A stretch of 64,000 nt of DNA from Panacibacter microcysteis (GCF_015831355.1 NZ_JADWYR010000001.1:1674001-1738000), one strand, 5' to 3'. Positions 25,815 to 35,322 are shown, numbered from the stretch's first letter. Translations and numbers: made by a program. Notes: generated from the letters alone by a model not told the origin.

Positions 25815-25849
25815 CAAAAAAGAAAAATCCCGTCTTTGTAAAACGGGAT
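25815..25849 (-). terminator. Rho-independent terminator after hemD
   Basis: On the minus strand stem ATCCCGT/ACGGGAT is followed by a run of mostly T, 25 bases after the hemD stop. Confidence 0.85.
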
Positions 25850-25873
25850 CTGGGTTATATGAAATAAATGATA

Positions 25874-26680
25874 TTATTTTTTTCCTTTGTCTGAGAGAAA
25901 CATATCCAGCGCAGCAATCATACTTGGTGCCTGTGGAGCTGGTGCTTTAATTTCTACCTGCAGGCCTGCTTCTTCGATTGCTTTAATGGTATTATTACCG
26001 AATGCACCGATCAAAGTGCTGTTTTGAGAAAATGAAGGGTAGTTATCGAAAAGACTGCGTACACCACTGGGTGTGAAAAAACATATCATGTCGAATGCAG
26101 TTGTTTCCATTACCTCTTTTACGTTGTTGCTTACGGAGCGGTACATAAATGCCAGCTGGTATTCGCAGCGGTTATTCTTTAGCCAGCCAACAATATCATT
26201 ATCCTGCTGGTTTTCGCTACATACATACAGGAAGCGCTCGTTTTCTTTGTGTTTATTGATAACATCAAACATGCTCTTGTTTGTGCCATCTGCACCATAG
26301 AAGACTTTGCGTTTGCGGTAGAGAATAAATTTTTGAAGATATAATGCAACCGCTTCGGTAATGCAGAAATACTTGGTATCCTGGCTGATTGCTACTTTCA
26401 TTTCCTCGCACATGCGAAAGAAATGATCAATTGCATTGCGGCTGGTAAATATTACTGCTGAAAAAGAAGCAATATCTATTTTCTGGCGACGAAATTCCCT
26501 TGCAGGAATTGGCTCCAGCTTAATAAACGGATGAAAAGTTAGTTCAATACTGTACTTCCTGGCAAGCTCAAAATAAGGTGATTTTTCGCTTTCGGGTTTC
26601 GGCTGAGTAATTAATATACTCCGTGCTTGTTTTGAACTGCCGGATTTTGGGGCCCCATTCTTTAGCATGCTCTCTTTCAA
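25874..26680 (-). CDS. hemD: Uroporphyrinogen-III synthase
   Basis: Cyclises hydroxymethylbilane to uroporphyrinogen III in heme synthesis. The family is poorly conserved; what is seen is the two-lobed pattern, with SILITQPKPES near the N-terminus, AVIFTSRNAIDHFF, a middle FLYVCSENQQDND, and the C-terminal DMICFFTPSGVRSLFDNYP with IGAFGNNTIKAIEEAG. The length of 268 residues fits. The first 20 residues are polar and may be dispensable. It follows the DUF4271 gene by 14 bases, a pairing typical of Bacteroidota. Confidence 0.9.
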   Translation of the reverse strand: MKESMLKNGAPKSGSSKQARSILITQPKPESEKSPYFELARKYSIELTFHPFIKLEPIPAREFRRQKIDIASFSAVIFTSRNAIDHFFRMCEEMKVAISQDTKYFCITEAVALYLQKFILYRKRKVFYGADGTNKSMFDVINKHKENERFLYVCSENQQDNDIVGWLKNNRCEYQLAFMYRSVSNNVKEVMETTAFDMICFFTPSGVRSLFDNYPSFSQNSTLIGAFGNNTIKAIEEAGLQVEIKAPAPQAPSMIAALDMFLSDKGKK

Positions 26681-26694
26681 AGTTTTATTAATTG

Positions 26695-27744
26695 CTAGTG
26701 CCTGATGACTGTTAACAATACCTTGTAAATAATAAACATAGGCATTATTTCAACGGCGCAAAGATAGATAAAAAAATGTAAAGGATTGATGTCAAGCGTT
26801 CCTCTTATAACGCGCAGCGATATTATGTAGCGGAATATTAACAGCAATATAACCACGCTGCCGGCAATCGTTAATATCACATCCCACATTTGCCCAGTGG
26901 AAAACGCCAGCAACGCTACTACAGGAATAAGGATTACACCAACGATCTTGTTGATAAGGAATACAATAAAGCTGTATGTAGATGCAGCATCTTTTGCATT
27001 GAACACCCAGCCTGTAAACTGGATAACGCCGTATTTGAACATATATACAAGTGCAAGTATGGTAACCGAATAAAGCACCAGCCACCAAAAATCGATGGGC
27101 AGCCGATCATAATAATCGGCCAGCAGCGCAGCAAACAAGCCGCCACCAAGTATGAATAAAATATTCAGGAGCAGGGAGGGTAAAGTTTCCTGCATTAGTT
27201 GCTCCCTTTTTTGTTTTTGCCTGAAAGATGCCTGGAAAAGAAGACCAAAAATGCTGGAAAAATATTTTGGAAACAGTTGCTTGATAATAGCGGTAAGCAA
27301 GACTAAACCTACCAGTGCATAAAACAGGAAATCCTTAGGTGTTACATTTCGTAAAGTGCCTTCATAGGTGGCTGGCTTTATTTTTTTTGGAATGAAAGGA
27401 ATTTTAAGAAGGCTGCGAAAAGCAGTATCCTGCAGCCAGGGTATTGGTAAACGAATTATTGCAGACACCGTTGCAACCGAGTCTGGTACCAGTAAATTAG
27501 TGTCAGCGGAGATCAGACGCAAAGAATCCATGCGTAGAGAATCGTTGATAATGACTGGTAACGTTGCAGAATCTTTTCGGGCAACCCTTCTGGCTTTTAG
27601 TGTATCCCGCTTTGGGGCTAATGCTTTTTGTGCCGCACTGGTAGCGGTTCTTGCACTATCCAGTAAGCGTTGCAGCATACTGTCATCCTGCGAGAAACCA
27701 CAAAAAAAGAAGATGAGAAAAAATATAGTTAAGATTGGTTTCAA
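26695..27744 (-). CDS. DUF4271 membrane protein
   Basis: Membrane protein of unknown function found beside hemD in Bacteroidota. An N-terminal signal-like hydrophobic segment ending in GFSQ is followed by a Ser/Arg/Asp-rich periplasmic part (about residues 25-125) and about seven membrane segments in the C-terminal DUF4271 domain. The frame can be read from 27762 (TTG), but that codon lies in a -7 promoter element; I place the start at the TTG at 27744, which puts the signal segment right at the terminus. No ATG exists until well after the signal segment, so a TTG start is needed. Link to heme synthesis is inferred from the neighbour. Confidence 0.85.
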   Translation of the reverse strand: MKPILTIFFLIFFFCGFSQDDSMLQRLLDSARTATSAAQKALAPKRDTLKARRVARKDSATLPVIINDSLRMDSLRLISADTNLLVPDSVATVSAIIRLPIPWLQDTAFRSLLKIPFIPKKIKPATYEGTLRNVTPKDFLFYALVGLVLLTAIIKQLFPKYFSSIFGLLFQASFRQKQKREQLMQETLPSLLLNILFILGGGLFAALLADYYDRLPIDFWWLVLYSVTILALVYMFKYGVIQFTGWVFNAKDAASTYSFIVFLINKIVGVILIPVVALLAFSTGQMWDVILTIAGSVVILLLIFRYIISLRVIRGTLDINPLHFFIYLCAVEIMPMFIIYKVLLTVIRH

Positions 27745-27759
27745 ATAAAACAATTGCGA

Positions 27760-27767
27760 CAAAATTA
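27760..27767 (-). promoter_or_regulatory. -7 promoter element of the DUF4271-hemD operon
   Basis: Reads TAATTTTG on the minus strand. A TTTG lies 23 bases upstream (27794-27791), at the far limit of the usual spacing. Confidence 0.5.
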
Positions 27768-27842
27768 CTTTTACAATGTTAAACGAGCATCAAAAAAGTT
27801 GCAGAATGTAAAGAAATAAACTTGTGGTACATTATCCTGCAA

Positions 27843-29708
27843 TTAAGCAAAAACGGCTGACGCACAAAGGTAACGCCAGTCATAGTTGTCAGCATCATGT
27901 GCAGCACCGGGCTTTACGGGCGTTGCTAATATTGCAGGTTGCAAAACTTTTTTTGAAACAAGGGTTCCTCTTGCGGCAATAATCATTTGCTGTACATGAT
28001 CATCCTGCATCCACTGTTGTTGTGGTGGTTCAAAACCTGTTTTTCCTTTTCTGTACAGCACAGCATCGGGAAGAAAGCCATCTATGCTTTTACGCAATAT
28101 CCATTTTGTAAAACCGTCGCGTATTTTGTACCGCGCCGGTAACGAAAAAATAAATGTTGCCAGCGCATTGCTTAAGAACGGCAGGCGTACTTCTACACTG
28201 TTTGCCATGCTGTTTCTGTCTGCATAGCGCAAAAGCTCCGGTAGCCCGGTGGTGAAAGTATTGTAATACAGGATGTCTTCAAGTTGCTTTGTTACCGGTT
28301 TTTGTAATGTATCAATATTGCGGTAGTTATAATAAAAATCCCTGTTGATGTATGCATTATTTTCCTGGTGTTTGGCTGCTTTGCTTTGCAGAGCGCCGGC
28401 TGCTTTATCCGGGAACATAGCAGCAGCGTAGTTCCTCCAGCCCCATGTTTCCAGGAAGTCATGTTGTTCCAGCAGCTTTCTTTCTTTAAAATACAGCGAT
28501 GTGTCTTTTATAAAAAGTTGTTGAAGATACCAGTGTACATACTTTTTGTAACCGGCTAACATTTCATCCGCACCCTGCCCGTCAAGCAAAACTGTAATGT
28601 TGTTTTCTTTGGCTGTTTTATAAATGAGAAACTGTGTCAATACACTGCTGCTTTGCAGGGGTTCTTCCTGGTGGTACATCAGTTTTTCAAAGTAAGTCGC
28701 CCAGTCTTTGGCGCCCGGCTCTATAATATGTTGTCTAATACCGAAATGCCCGGCAACAATCCTGGCATAAGCCGTTTCATCTTTTTCAAATCCGGGGAAC
28801 GATGCGGTAAAAGCAATGTTTTTCCAGTTACTGTTTTTGTTTTTTGTATGGTCAATTGCTGCAAGAATAGCAGCACTGTCTACTCCGCCACTAAGGCTGG
28901 TACCAATATTTACATCGCTGCGTAAACGTCTTTCAACAGACTCAAAAAAAAGCTGTCTGAATGTACTTTCAATGGCATCGTTGCCGGCAACAAGAGTTTC
29001 AGCTTTTAGCGTGTACCACTTCTTCATTTGCACCCGGCCATCTTTTGGAAACACCTGCAGGTAATGGCCCGCCGGGAGTGATAAAATATTACTGAAAAAA
29101 GTAGCCGTCTTCTTCAAAGGGTTTTGCGTGTACCCCAGGGAAAGATAGTTCAGCATCATGGTGCCATCAAGGTTTTTTGGTACTCCTGCGGCCCACAAAG
29201 CTTTCATCTCGCTGGCGAATAAAAATTTTTCAAAGGTGCCGCGCTGCGCATAACCTGCGTAATAATATAAAGGTTTCTCTCCAAACCTGTCCCTTGCTAT
29301 AATAAGCTGCTGTGCCTGTTCATTCCAAAGCGCAAACGCAAACATCCCATCGAACTGATCAAGGCATTCTATGCCCCAGCAATCATATGCAGCCATGATC
29401 ACTTCTGTATCTGTCTGCGATGTAAACCTGTAGCCTTTGCTATGCAAAGTGTCTTTCAGTTCCCGGTAGTTATATATCTCGCCGTTGAAGACAATGGTAT
29501 AATGCAGGTAATGCATTGGCTGGCCACCCGCATCAGAAAGATCAATAACAGCAAGCCGCCTGTGTGCTAAACCTATTGTATGATCATTATTAATCCAAAA
29601 GCCTTCGCCATCCGGCCCACGATGCTTTAATACATCAGCCATTGTCTGCAACAGGCTTTGTTGCACATTATTGTTGTTGGGAGAAATAATACCCGCAATA
29701 CCGCACAT
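27843..29708 (-). CDS. asnB: Asparagine synthase (glutamine-hydrolysing)
   Basis: Makes asparagine from aspartate, ATP and glutamine-derived ammonia. Seen: N-terminal nucleophile Cys2 in MCGIAGI, glutaminase motifs HRGPDGEG and FNGEIYNYRELK, and the ATP-pyrophosphatase loop SLSGGVDSAAILA. At 621 residues it has the normal size. Paralogues of this family modify exopolysaccharides or peptides, but no such cluster is seen nearby, so plain asparagine synthesis is the default. A near-consensus -7 (TACTTTCG on the minus strand) lies 7 bases before the ATG. Confidence 0.93.
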   Translation of the reverse strand: MCGIAGIISPNNNNVQQSLLQTMADVLKHRGPDGEGFWINNDHTIGLAHRRLAVIDLSDAGGQPMHYLHYTIVFNGEIYNYRELKDTLHSKGYRFTSQTDTEVIMAAYDCWGIECLDQFDGMFAFALWNEQAQQLIIARDRFGEKPLYYYAGYAQRGTFEKFLFASEMKALWAAGVPKNLDGTMMLNYLSLGYTQNPLKKTATFFSNILSLPAGHYLQVFPKDGRVQMKKWYTLKAETLVAGNDAIESTFRQLFFESVERRLRSDVNIGTSLSGGVDSAAILAAIDHTKNKNSNWKNIAFTASFPGFEKDETAYARIVAGHFGIRQHIIEPGAKDWATYFEKLMYHQEEPLQSSSVLTQFLIYKTAKENNITVLLDGQGADEMLAGYKKYVHWYLQQLFIKDTSLYFKERKLLEQHDFLETWGWRNYAAAMFPDKAAGALQSKAAKHQENNAYINRDFYYNYRNIDTLQKPVTKQLEDILYYNTFTTGLPELLRYADRNSMANSVEVRLPFLSNALATFIFSLPARYKIRDGFTKWILRKSIDGFLPDAVLYRKGKTGFEPPQQQWMQDDHVQQMIIAARGTLVSKKVLQPAILATPVKPGAAHDADNYDWRYLCASAVFA

Positions 29709-29810
29709 AGTAAACGAAAGTAATCAGTATTCCATTAAATTATGTTGTACGGTTTTTCAAAGGCCCTGCGTAAGACGTGTTTTCAAATTTTTGTTGGTCA
29801 GCGGTAGTTT

Positions 29811-29844
29811 TCATGGCATCGCCTGTTGTGTCACTCACTTCGGC
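29811..29844 (-). repeat. Dispersed intergenic repeat, locus 9
   Basis: GGCATCGCCT followed by GTTGTGTCACTCACTT (29825-29840), the second core form. It lies between asnB and the patatin-like gene. No second unit is found in the gap. Confidence 0.78.
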
Positions 29845-29931
29845 GTTCTGTTTTTATGGCAGCTTTGGCGTTCATCATATCTGTCATAGCCAGATATCTG
29901 TCTTTCGCGGCACATCATTAATCGTTGTAAA

Positions 29932-32166
29932 CTATTGTTTCAGTAATGCCGCCACCTGTTTAAAAGATGCCTGGTTTGTTTTACTGGTCAACGATGCTTC
30001 AATATCTATTTTTTCTGTGGCTGTCAGGTGAAAACTGAGCGCTGCAGATGCGTTGGTGTTTATGGGGTCATATTGAAAAGAAATTCTTTCAAAACCATCT
30101 CCAAAAGATTGCGATAAATAGTTCAACTGGTCTCCCTGGTAAAAGTCCTGCAGACGGTACCAGTTGTTTTGCAGCAAGAGTAAAGGCTTGGTTACAAAAC
30201 TTAATATGCTGTTTGGTTCATATGGCCTTTCCCAGTCTCCCAACTGCCTGTCTCTGATCTGTATCAGAACAACTTTCCCGGTATTTTCTTTTAGCCAGTC
30301 TTTAAAGTAGTTAATAAAGCGCAGCGATGTTTGCTGCCCAAAATTATCCCGCAGGCCTGCATCCATAACATCTGTTACAGGATCGGTTGGTAAAATAACA
30401 TTTGGTAAAACATAGGGAAAGGTGGCATTCATACGCAGTGCAGAGAGCACACGAAGATTCAATGGGTCTTGCCTGGCAAAAAAAGAAGTGTAATCAACGG
30501 CGTCAGGGTCTATCAGGTGAGTATCAATAACCGAATCTGCAAAAGGCTGCATTAAAAACCTTGCCGGGTGTGTACTTATAACAAGTTCCCTTGCATCTCT
30601 GGTGATCATTGAATTAAAAAACGCTACCGGTATTTCTCCGTTCTCTTCTGCTTCTTTATAATCTGCAAGCTTTTTATCCAGTATTCCTTTGGTGTTGTCA
30701 TTTAATTTTTGTTCAAATGCATACCCCCTGTCCCTCGTGTAGTAATAACCGTTTATTTCAAATTTTCTTACCGGCCCCACAAGATCTCTTGATATAAAAG
30801 ACGAGAACAAGGGATTAAGCAAATCTCTTGCAATATTCTTTGAATAGGCGTTGTCCTGCAGAGATGTAATATGTCCTTTTTGTTTTTCCCAGTATAATTC
30901 ACGGAAGTAAGTAGCACCCAACATACCACCCGATGCCCCATTGATAAGAAATGTATGAGGCATAAGCCTGCCATTGGTAATACTATCAAGGTATTGCAGT
31001 ACGTTGAGGGTAAAGGTTGCACTGCGTGTTCCACCGCCACTGGTGTTGATAACAAAGAGCACCGGTTTTTCTGTGCCTTGTTTCTTTTTCCAGTTATCCA
31101 GCATGCCAAGGAAAACCTTTTTGTCCTGTTCAAGGTTTTCTTCCCGTACCAGTTGCATAATCGTGTCTCTCGAATAAGAAGGTCTTTCATCTAGGTTTGT
31201 ATAGTTGAGTCCGTAGGCTTTATTACGTGGGTCTATAATATTCGACTGGTACATCCAGTTAAGGCAGAGATAAATGACGAGTAATACCGGCAGGCTCCAT
31301 GTACCCAAAAAAAGCGAAATGGCACCGGCCACCGCAATGAGAATAGCAAAGAAAACAGTTATACTGGCACCGGCCGGCACCTGGAAAACTTTATTGTCTG
31401 AAAAAAAGCCAATGGTAAGCAGGAAAATAAAAGAAATTAAAATGGCCAGCACAGCAGCAAAGTGATGTCTTTTAAAGATCATATCCAGAAATTCCTGTGT
31501 GTAATGTTGCACATCACGCGGTTTTCTTAAACCGAATTTTGCACTTAAAAACCAGTCTACACGAATATCTGTTTTACCACCAACGCTGGTGATATTATTC
31601 TTTTTTGCTGCCTGTTCATACTTCTGGTTTTCAGCAATAATATGAGAGCCAAATCTTTTGTAAATGCTGATGTCTGCACCAAAAAAATAAGCAAAGGAAA
31701 TTACCAGTGCCAGTATAAGACCGCCAAGGAAACCACCGATAAGTGCGAGTATTTCCCAGGTATTTAATAGTTCCTGTTCTGCATTGTAAGAAACAAGGTT
31801 GAAAAAATAGACTAGCAGGAAAACAACAGGAATGGCTGCATTGTTTACGCAAAACTTGAGGAATGGTTGTTCTGTTGTTGCGAGGAAGCGAATTTGCCTT
31901 GCGTGCAAAATAAACGTGGTAATGTTCCAGCTCATAAAAAATACACCTATTCCAAAACCCAGTATGGCGGCGCTTAATGCGCTTACTTTGGTAAGATATT
32001 CAGGGGCCAGGTAAAGAGAATTGGCTCCGTAAGCTTCCAGGAAATGACCGCTTACTGTTGCAAACAGTATGTACCAGAAAATAAGCAATACATGATACCT
32101 GCGAAAGTGCAGGAGCACCATTTGTACAGGCAATGAATAAAAAAAGCCAACCAGGTATTTCTTCAT
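29932..32166 (-). CDS. Membrane protein with patatin-like phospholipase domain
   Basis: A 744-residue protein joining a membrane part to a patatin-like acyl hydrolase. About seven hydrophobic segments are seen between residues 25 and 305. The C-terminal domain carries the oxyanion loop SGGGTRSA (residues 376-383), the nucleophile motif GASGG with Ser412, and DAGLRDNFG with the partner Asp near residue 602. It probably cleaves lipid acyl esters at the cytoplasmic side of the inner membrane, but the substrate is unknown. It is not one of the small secreted patatins. Its gene stands alone between repeat loci 9 and 10. Confidence 0.85.
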   Translation of the reverse strand: MKKYLVGFFYSLPVQMVLLHFRRYHVLLIFWYILFATVSGHFLEAYGANSLYLAPEYLTKVSALSAAILGFGIGVFFMSWNITTFILHARQIRFLATTEQPFLKFCVNNAAIPVVFLLVYFFNLVSYNAEQELLNTWEILALIGGFLGGLILALVISFAYFFGADISIYKRFGSHIIAENQKYEQAAKKNNITSVGGKTDIRVDWFLSAKFGLRKPRDVQHYTQEFLDMIFKRHHFAAVLAILISFIFLLTIGFFSDNKVFQVPAGASITVFFAILIAVAGAISLFLGTWSLPVLLVIYLCLNWMYQSNIIDPRNKAYGLNYTNLDERPSYSRDTIMQLVREENLEQDKKVFLGMLDNWKKKQGTEKPVLFVINTSGGGTRSATFTLNVLQYLDSITNGRLMPHTFLINGASGGMLGATYFRELYWEKQKGHITSLQDNAYSKNIARDLLNPLFSSFISRDLVGPVRKFEINGYYYTRDRGYAFEQKLNDNTKGILDKKLADYKEAEENGEIPVAFFNSMITRDARELVISTHPARFLMQPFADSVIDTHLIDPDAVDYTSFFARQDPLNLRVLSALRMNATFPYVLPNVILPTDPVTDVMDAGLRDNFGQQTSLRFINYFKDWLKENTGKVVLIQIRDRQLGDWERPYEPNSILSFVTKPLLLLQNNWYRLQDFYQGDQLNYLSQSFGDGFERISFQYDPINTNASAALSFHLTATEKIDIEASLTSKTNQASFKQVAALLKQ

Positions 32167-32375
32167 GTTAATATTGGTGAACTGATAGTCTTATATGTTT
32201 CTCACGTGCAGGATAAAAATAAACAACATTACTTGAACGGTATCCGTTGCAGCTTTATTATAATATTGAATTATCTGACTGCATACTTCCTGTTGTTTAA
32301 AAATACGATAATATCAGCAAGGCTGTTTGTAACAATGACGGCGCTACACCCGGAGCTGCTGATGTATGCATTGTT

Positions 32376-32424
32376 GTACAAGAGTGCGACGCAACAGGTG
32401 CTTCATAGCACTGCAAAAGCCGGG
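32376..32424 (-). repeat. Dispersed intergenic repeat, locus 10
   Basis: Core GTACAAGAGTGCGACGCAAC at 32376-32395, then AGGTGCTTCAT and a degenerate outer end. The flank ACACCCGGAGCTG before it is shared with locus 13. Confidence 0.82.
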
Positions 32425-32438
32425 TACATAAATACCCC

Positions 32439-33500
32439 TTATTTCGAGAACGGCTTTAAAATATATAATACGGCGGCAAAGGAAAGAAGTAATAACATAC
32501 CCGTTAACTGGTGCAGTTCTGCCAGCCATTCGAAAGTGCCAAATTGCCCCAATACGATGTTGTTGCTGCTTACAACAGTAACAATGCCAAGCACAACCTG
32601 TAATATAACGAGCACCATCGGCCATTTTCTTGCCTGTATAAATGTTGCTGTGGTGTTGTGTTTTAAAGCCCTGAACCACCATGCAATGGTTAAAATGAAG
32701 ATGATATAAGCAATCGTACGGTGTATAAAATGGATAGCAATAGGGTTGTGCAACACGCTCCCGGTAAAACCTTTTTCAAACATGCCTGTTGGTAAGATTG
32801 CGCCATTTATATCGGGCCATGTTGGTGCCGCACTTGCTGCTTTTAAGCCTGCCATGAAGCAGCCGTAGATCAACTGAATTGTTATCAACCCGGTGATCCA
32901 CCCTGCAAAACTTTTGAGTTCTTTGTTGTATAAGCGCTGGTTTTGTGGAATGCGCAGCGATAATGCAAAGACCAGCGTATAAACGATGAGTATCATGGCT
33001 GCCATAAAATGTATGGCAAGCCTGAAATGGTTCACGTATACATTTTCATCGTTAAGACCGCTTTTTACCATTACCCAACCCAGTAAACCCTGTAAACCAC
33101 CCAGCACGAAAAGCATTACGAGCGGTACAATCATCCATTTTTTAAACCAGCCTTTAATGAGAAAAAAGATAAAAGGGAAGAGAAAAACCAGGCCCATAAA
33201 TCTTGCCCATAAACGGTGAAACCATTCCCAGAAAAAAATGAATTTAAAATCAGCAAGTGTAAAGTGGTTGTTGATGAATTTGTATTGCGCTATTTGCTGG
33301 TATTTGTCAAAAGCCTGTTGCCAGGCAGCTTCAGATGTTGGTGGCACAGCACCCATTATGGGGTCCCATTGTGTAATAGATAAACCAGAACCTGTAAGCC
33401 TGGTAATGCCACCAAGCAAAACCTGCACCAGTAACATGCCTACACCAATAAACAGCCAGTTTGCTATTATACGCCGGGATCTTTCTTCTGTCATTGTCAT
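32439..33500 (-). CDS. ctaA: Heme A synthase (COX15/CtaA)
   Basis: Oxidises heme O to heme A for the oxidase encoded upstream. Eight membrane segments are visible. Conserved features: GGITRLTGSGLSITQW near the N-terminus, His ligands in FFWEWFHRLWAR, NHFRLAIHFMAA, IHFIHRTIAY and LAELHQLTGM, which form the two internally repeated heme-binding halves. At 353 residues it is of the eukaryote/proteobacterial-like longer type. It lies apart from ctaB, with no common operon. Confidence 0.95.
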   Translation of the reverse strand: MTMTEERSRRIIANWLFIGVGMLLVQVLLGGITRLTGSGLSITQWDPIMGAVPPTSEAAWQQAFDKYQQIAQYKFINNHFTLADFKFIFFWEWFHRLWARFMGLVFLFPFIFFLIKGWFKKWMIVPLVMLFVLGGLQGLLGWVMVKSGLNDENVYVNHFRLAIHFMAAMILIVYTLVFALSLRIPQNQRLYNKELKSFAGWITGLITIQLIYGCFMAGLKAASAAPTWPDINGAILPTGMFEKGFTGSVLHNPIAIHFIHRTIAYIIFILTIAWWFRALKHNTTATFIQARKWPMVLVILQVVLGIVTVVSSNNIVLGQFGTFEWLAELHQLTGMLLLLSFAAVLYILKPFSK

Positions 33501-33691
33501 TGTTTATCGTTATAGGCAGTGCATTGGTATTGATACAACGTAACGCTTTATGCCCGGTTTTAAGGACTTGTTTTTTACAGGTATATAAACAAGTGGCCCC
33601 GCCATTAGTTTGACCGCAAAGGTATTGGCATAAGTTTTTTTACAAGTTTTTTTGCGCAAACTTTCTGCGATCTTTCGATATTCGCATAGCA

Positions 33692-34291
33692 ATGCTTAAA
33701 CCATTTTACCAGGATGTGTTTGTGGAAGCCGGCTGTGATGAGGCGGGGCGTGGCTGCTATGCAGGCCCTGTATTTGCTGCTGCCGTTATTTTGCCAAAAG
33801 ATTTTTACCACCCGGTATTAAATGATAGTAAACAGCTTACATATGAGCAAAGGGCTACGCTAAAAGTATACATTGAAGAAAAAGCGATTGCTTACAGTGT
33901 GGCCATGATCGATAATGAAGAGATCGATACCATCAATATTTTAAAAGCGTCTTTTAAAGCCATGCACGCGGCTTTGGACAGCTTGCTCATAAGGCCCGAA
34001 TTATTGCTGATTGATGGTAACCGTTTTACTTCTTACGGTAAAACTGCGCACCATTGTATTGTAAAAGGTGACGGCATTTATGCCAGTATTGCTGCCGCCA
34101 GTATTCTCGCCAAAACTTACCGGGATAGCTATATGGAGCAGCTACACGAAAGTTTTCCGCATTATAACTGGAAAAGTAACAAAGGATACGGCACATTAGA
34201 GCACCGCAAGGCAATTGATGAACACGGTCTTTGTAAATACCACCGCAGAAGTTTTAATATTTTACCATCACAAATCGAAATGGCTTTCTAG
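33692..34291 (+). CDS. rnhB: Ribonuclease HII
   Basis: Cleaves RNA in RNA-DNA hybrids and removes single ribonucleotides from DNA. Seen: GCDEAGRGCYAGPV with the catalytic Asp16 and Glu17, the DSKQL motif, a further catalytic Asp in LLIDGN, and the DGIYASIAAASILAKTYRD motif, with the C-terminal NKGYGTLEHRKAI. Its length of 199 residues is normal. Its stop codon shares the bases CTAG with the stop of the convergent yciO-like gene. Confidence 0.96.
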   Translation: MLKPFYQDVFVEAGCDEAGRGCYAGPVFAAAVILPKDFYHPVLNDSKQLTYEQRATLKVYIEEKAIAYSVAMIDNEEIDTINILKASFKAMHAALDSLLIRPELLLIDGNRFTSYGKTAHHCIVKGDGIYASIAAASILAKTYRDSYMEQLHESFPHYNWKSNKGYGTLEHRKAIDEHGLCKYHRRSFNILPSQIEMAF

Positions 34292-34902
34292 TCTGTTTCA
34301 GCCCACTCGCCGGCACCCATTCTTAATATTTCATAGGGTTCCTGTGTACAATCAATTACCGTAGAAGGTACAGTATTGCCTGCGCCGCCATCAACCACTA
34401 TATCAACCAGGTTTTTAAAGTTTTCATGCATCAGCTCGGGATCGGTGTACTCTTCTACCATTTCACCGGGCAAGGAGGCCGAAAGAATCGGATGACCAAG
34501 TTCTTTTACGATCGTACGTGCTATGTCATTATCAGGCACACGCAACCCGATCGTGTTTTTTTTGCTTTTCAGAATCTTTGGTACTTCTTTACTGGCGGGG
34601 AGAATAAATGTATATGCACCGGGTAAATGACTTTTCAGTACCCTGTACAATGGTGTGGATATACTCTTGGTGTATTGGGCCAGGTCACTGAGATCATAAC
34701 AGACAAAACTAAGCTGCGCTTTTTCCGGCTGTACTTTTTTCAATGCGCTGATGCGTTCGATTGCCTTATGTTGAAAAATATCACAGCCTAAACCATAAAT
34801 GGTATCGGTTGGGTAGATAATTACACCGCCATCTCTCAGGCACTCTACAATTGTTTTTATATGTCGCGGATTAGGATTATCCGGGTGTACATGTAATAAC
34901 AT
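34288..34902 (-). CDS. YciO/Sua5/YrdC family protein (threonylcarbamoyl-AMP synthase-like)
   Basis: Member of the Sua5/YrdC family that makes threonylcarbamoyl-AMP for the t6A37 modification of tRNA. It looks most like the YciO branch: HVHPDNPN at the start, GGVIIYPTDTIYGLGC, the region KKVQPEKAQLSFVC, DLSDLAQY, and YTFILPASKEVPKIL. The role of YciO proteins is less certain than that of TsaC. I start at the ATG at 34902, which gives the family-like N-terminus; the longer frame adds 13 residues. The gene is convergent with rnhB and the two overlap by 4 bases. Confidence 0.88.
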   Translation of the reverse strand: MLLHVHPDNPNPRHIKTIVECLRDGGVIIYPTDTIYGLGCDIFQHKAIERISALKKVQPEKAQLSFVCYDLSDLAQYTKSISTPLYRVLKSHLPGAYTFILPASKEVPKILKSKKNTIGLRVPDNDIARTIVKELGHPILSASLPGEMVEEYTDPELMHENFKNLVDIVVDGGAGNTVPSTVIDCTQEPYEILRMGAGEWAETD

Positions 34903-35014
34903 CCGTAAAGTTACCCATAAATAACGGCAAGATAAAATCACGTACCTGCATAAAAAGTTGTGCAGGTATTAAGTAACATACTTATGCATCAGAACCTGAA
35001 GTATGTAACATGCA

Positions 35015-35212
35015 TCAATGAGTAGCACTTTGCTTATGTTTCAAAGAAAACCTGAGTACTCCTCCAAGAACAATAGCAATACTAAACCAGGTTGGTGTAA
35101 ATACATACAACCAATCAATATTTACCAGGTGCAGTATCTTGCAGTTAATCAAAAGAGCGTTCAAAATGGCATTCAATGATAGCAAGATTAGGGTGTAGTT
35201 TTTCCGGGACAT
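35015..35212 (-). CDS. Small hypothetical membrane protein
   Basis: A 65-residue ORF with two hydrophobic segments (about residues 6-26 and 31-55, the second with an Asp and Trp-Leu-Tyr near its start) and a basic, His-rich end. I recognise no family. It is supported by its place in an otherwise empty 420-base gap and a near-consensus -7 (TACTTTTA) upstream, but nothing decides whether it is expressed. The frame may be extended by eight residues to an upstream ATG at 35236. Confidence 0.45.
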   Translation of the reverse strand: MSRKNYTLILLSLNAILNALLINCKILHLVNIDWLYVFTPTWFSIAIVLGGVLRFSLKHKQSATH

Positions 35213-35322
35213 GACAATTTCATTTGGGTACAACATAAAAGTATATATTATTTACAGAGATAGAAATTAAAAAGCGGTTAGAACTCTTTCGTAGTAAGGA
35301 TTTAATTAATATGTGGAGTCAG

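Noticed and set aside
32206-32709. 167-residue open frame over the ctaA end and repeat locus 10
   Set aside because: It spans repeat DNA and the antisense of ctaA; ctaA on the other strand is certain.
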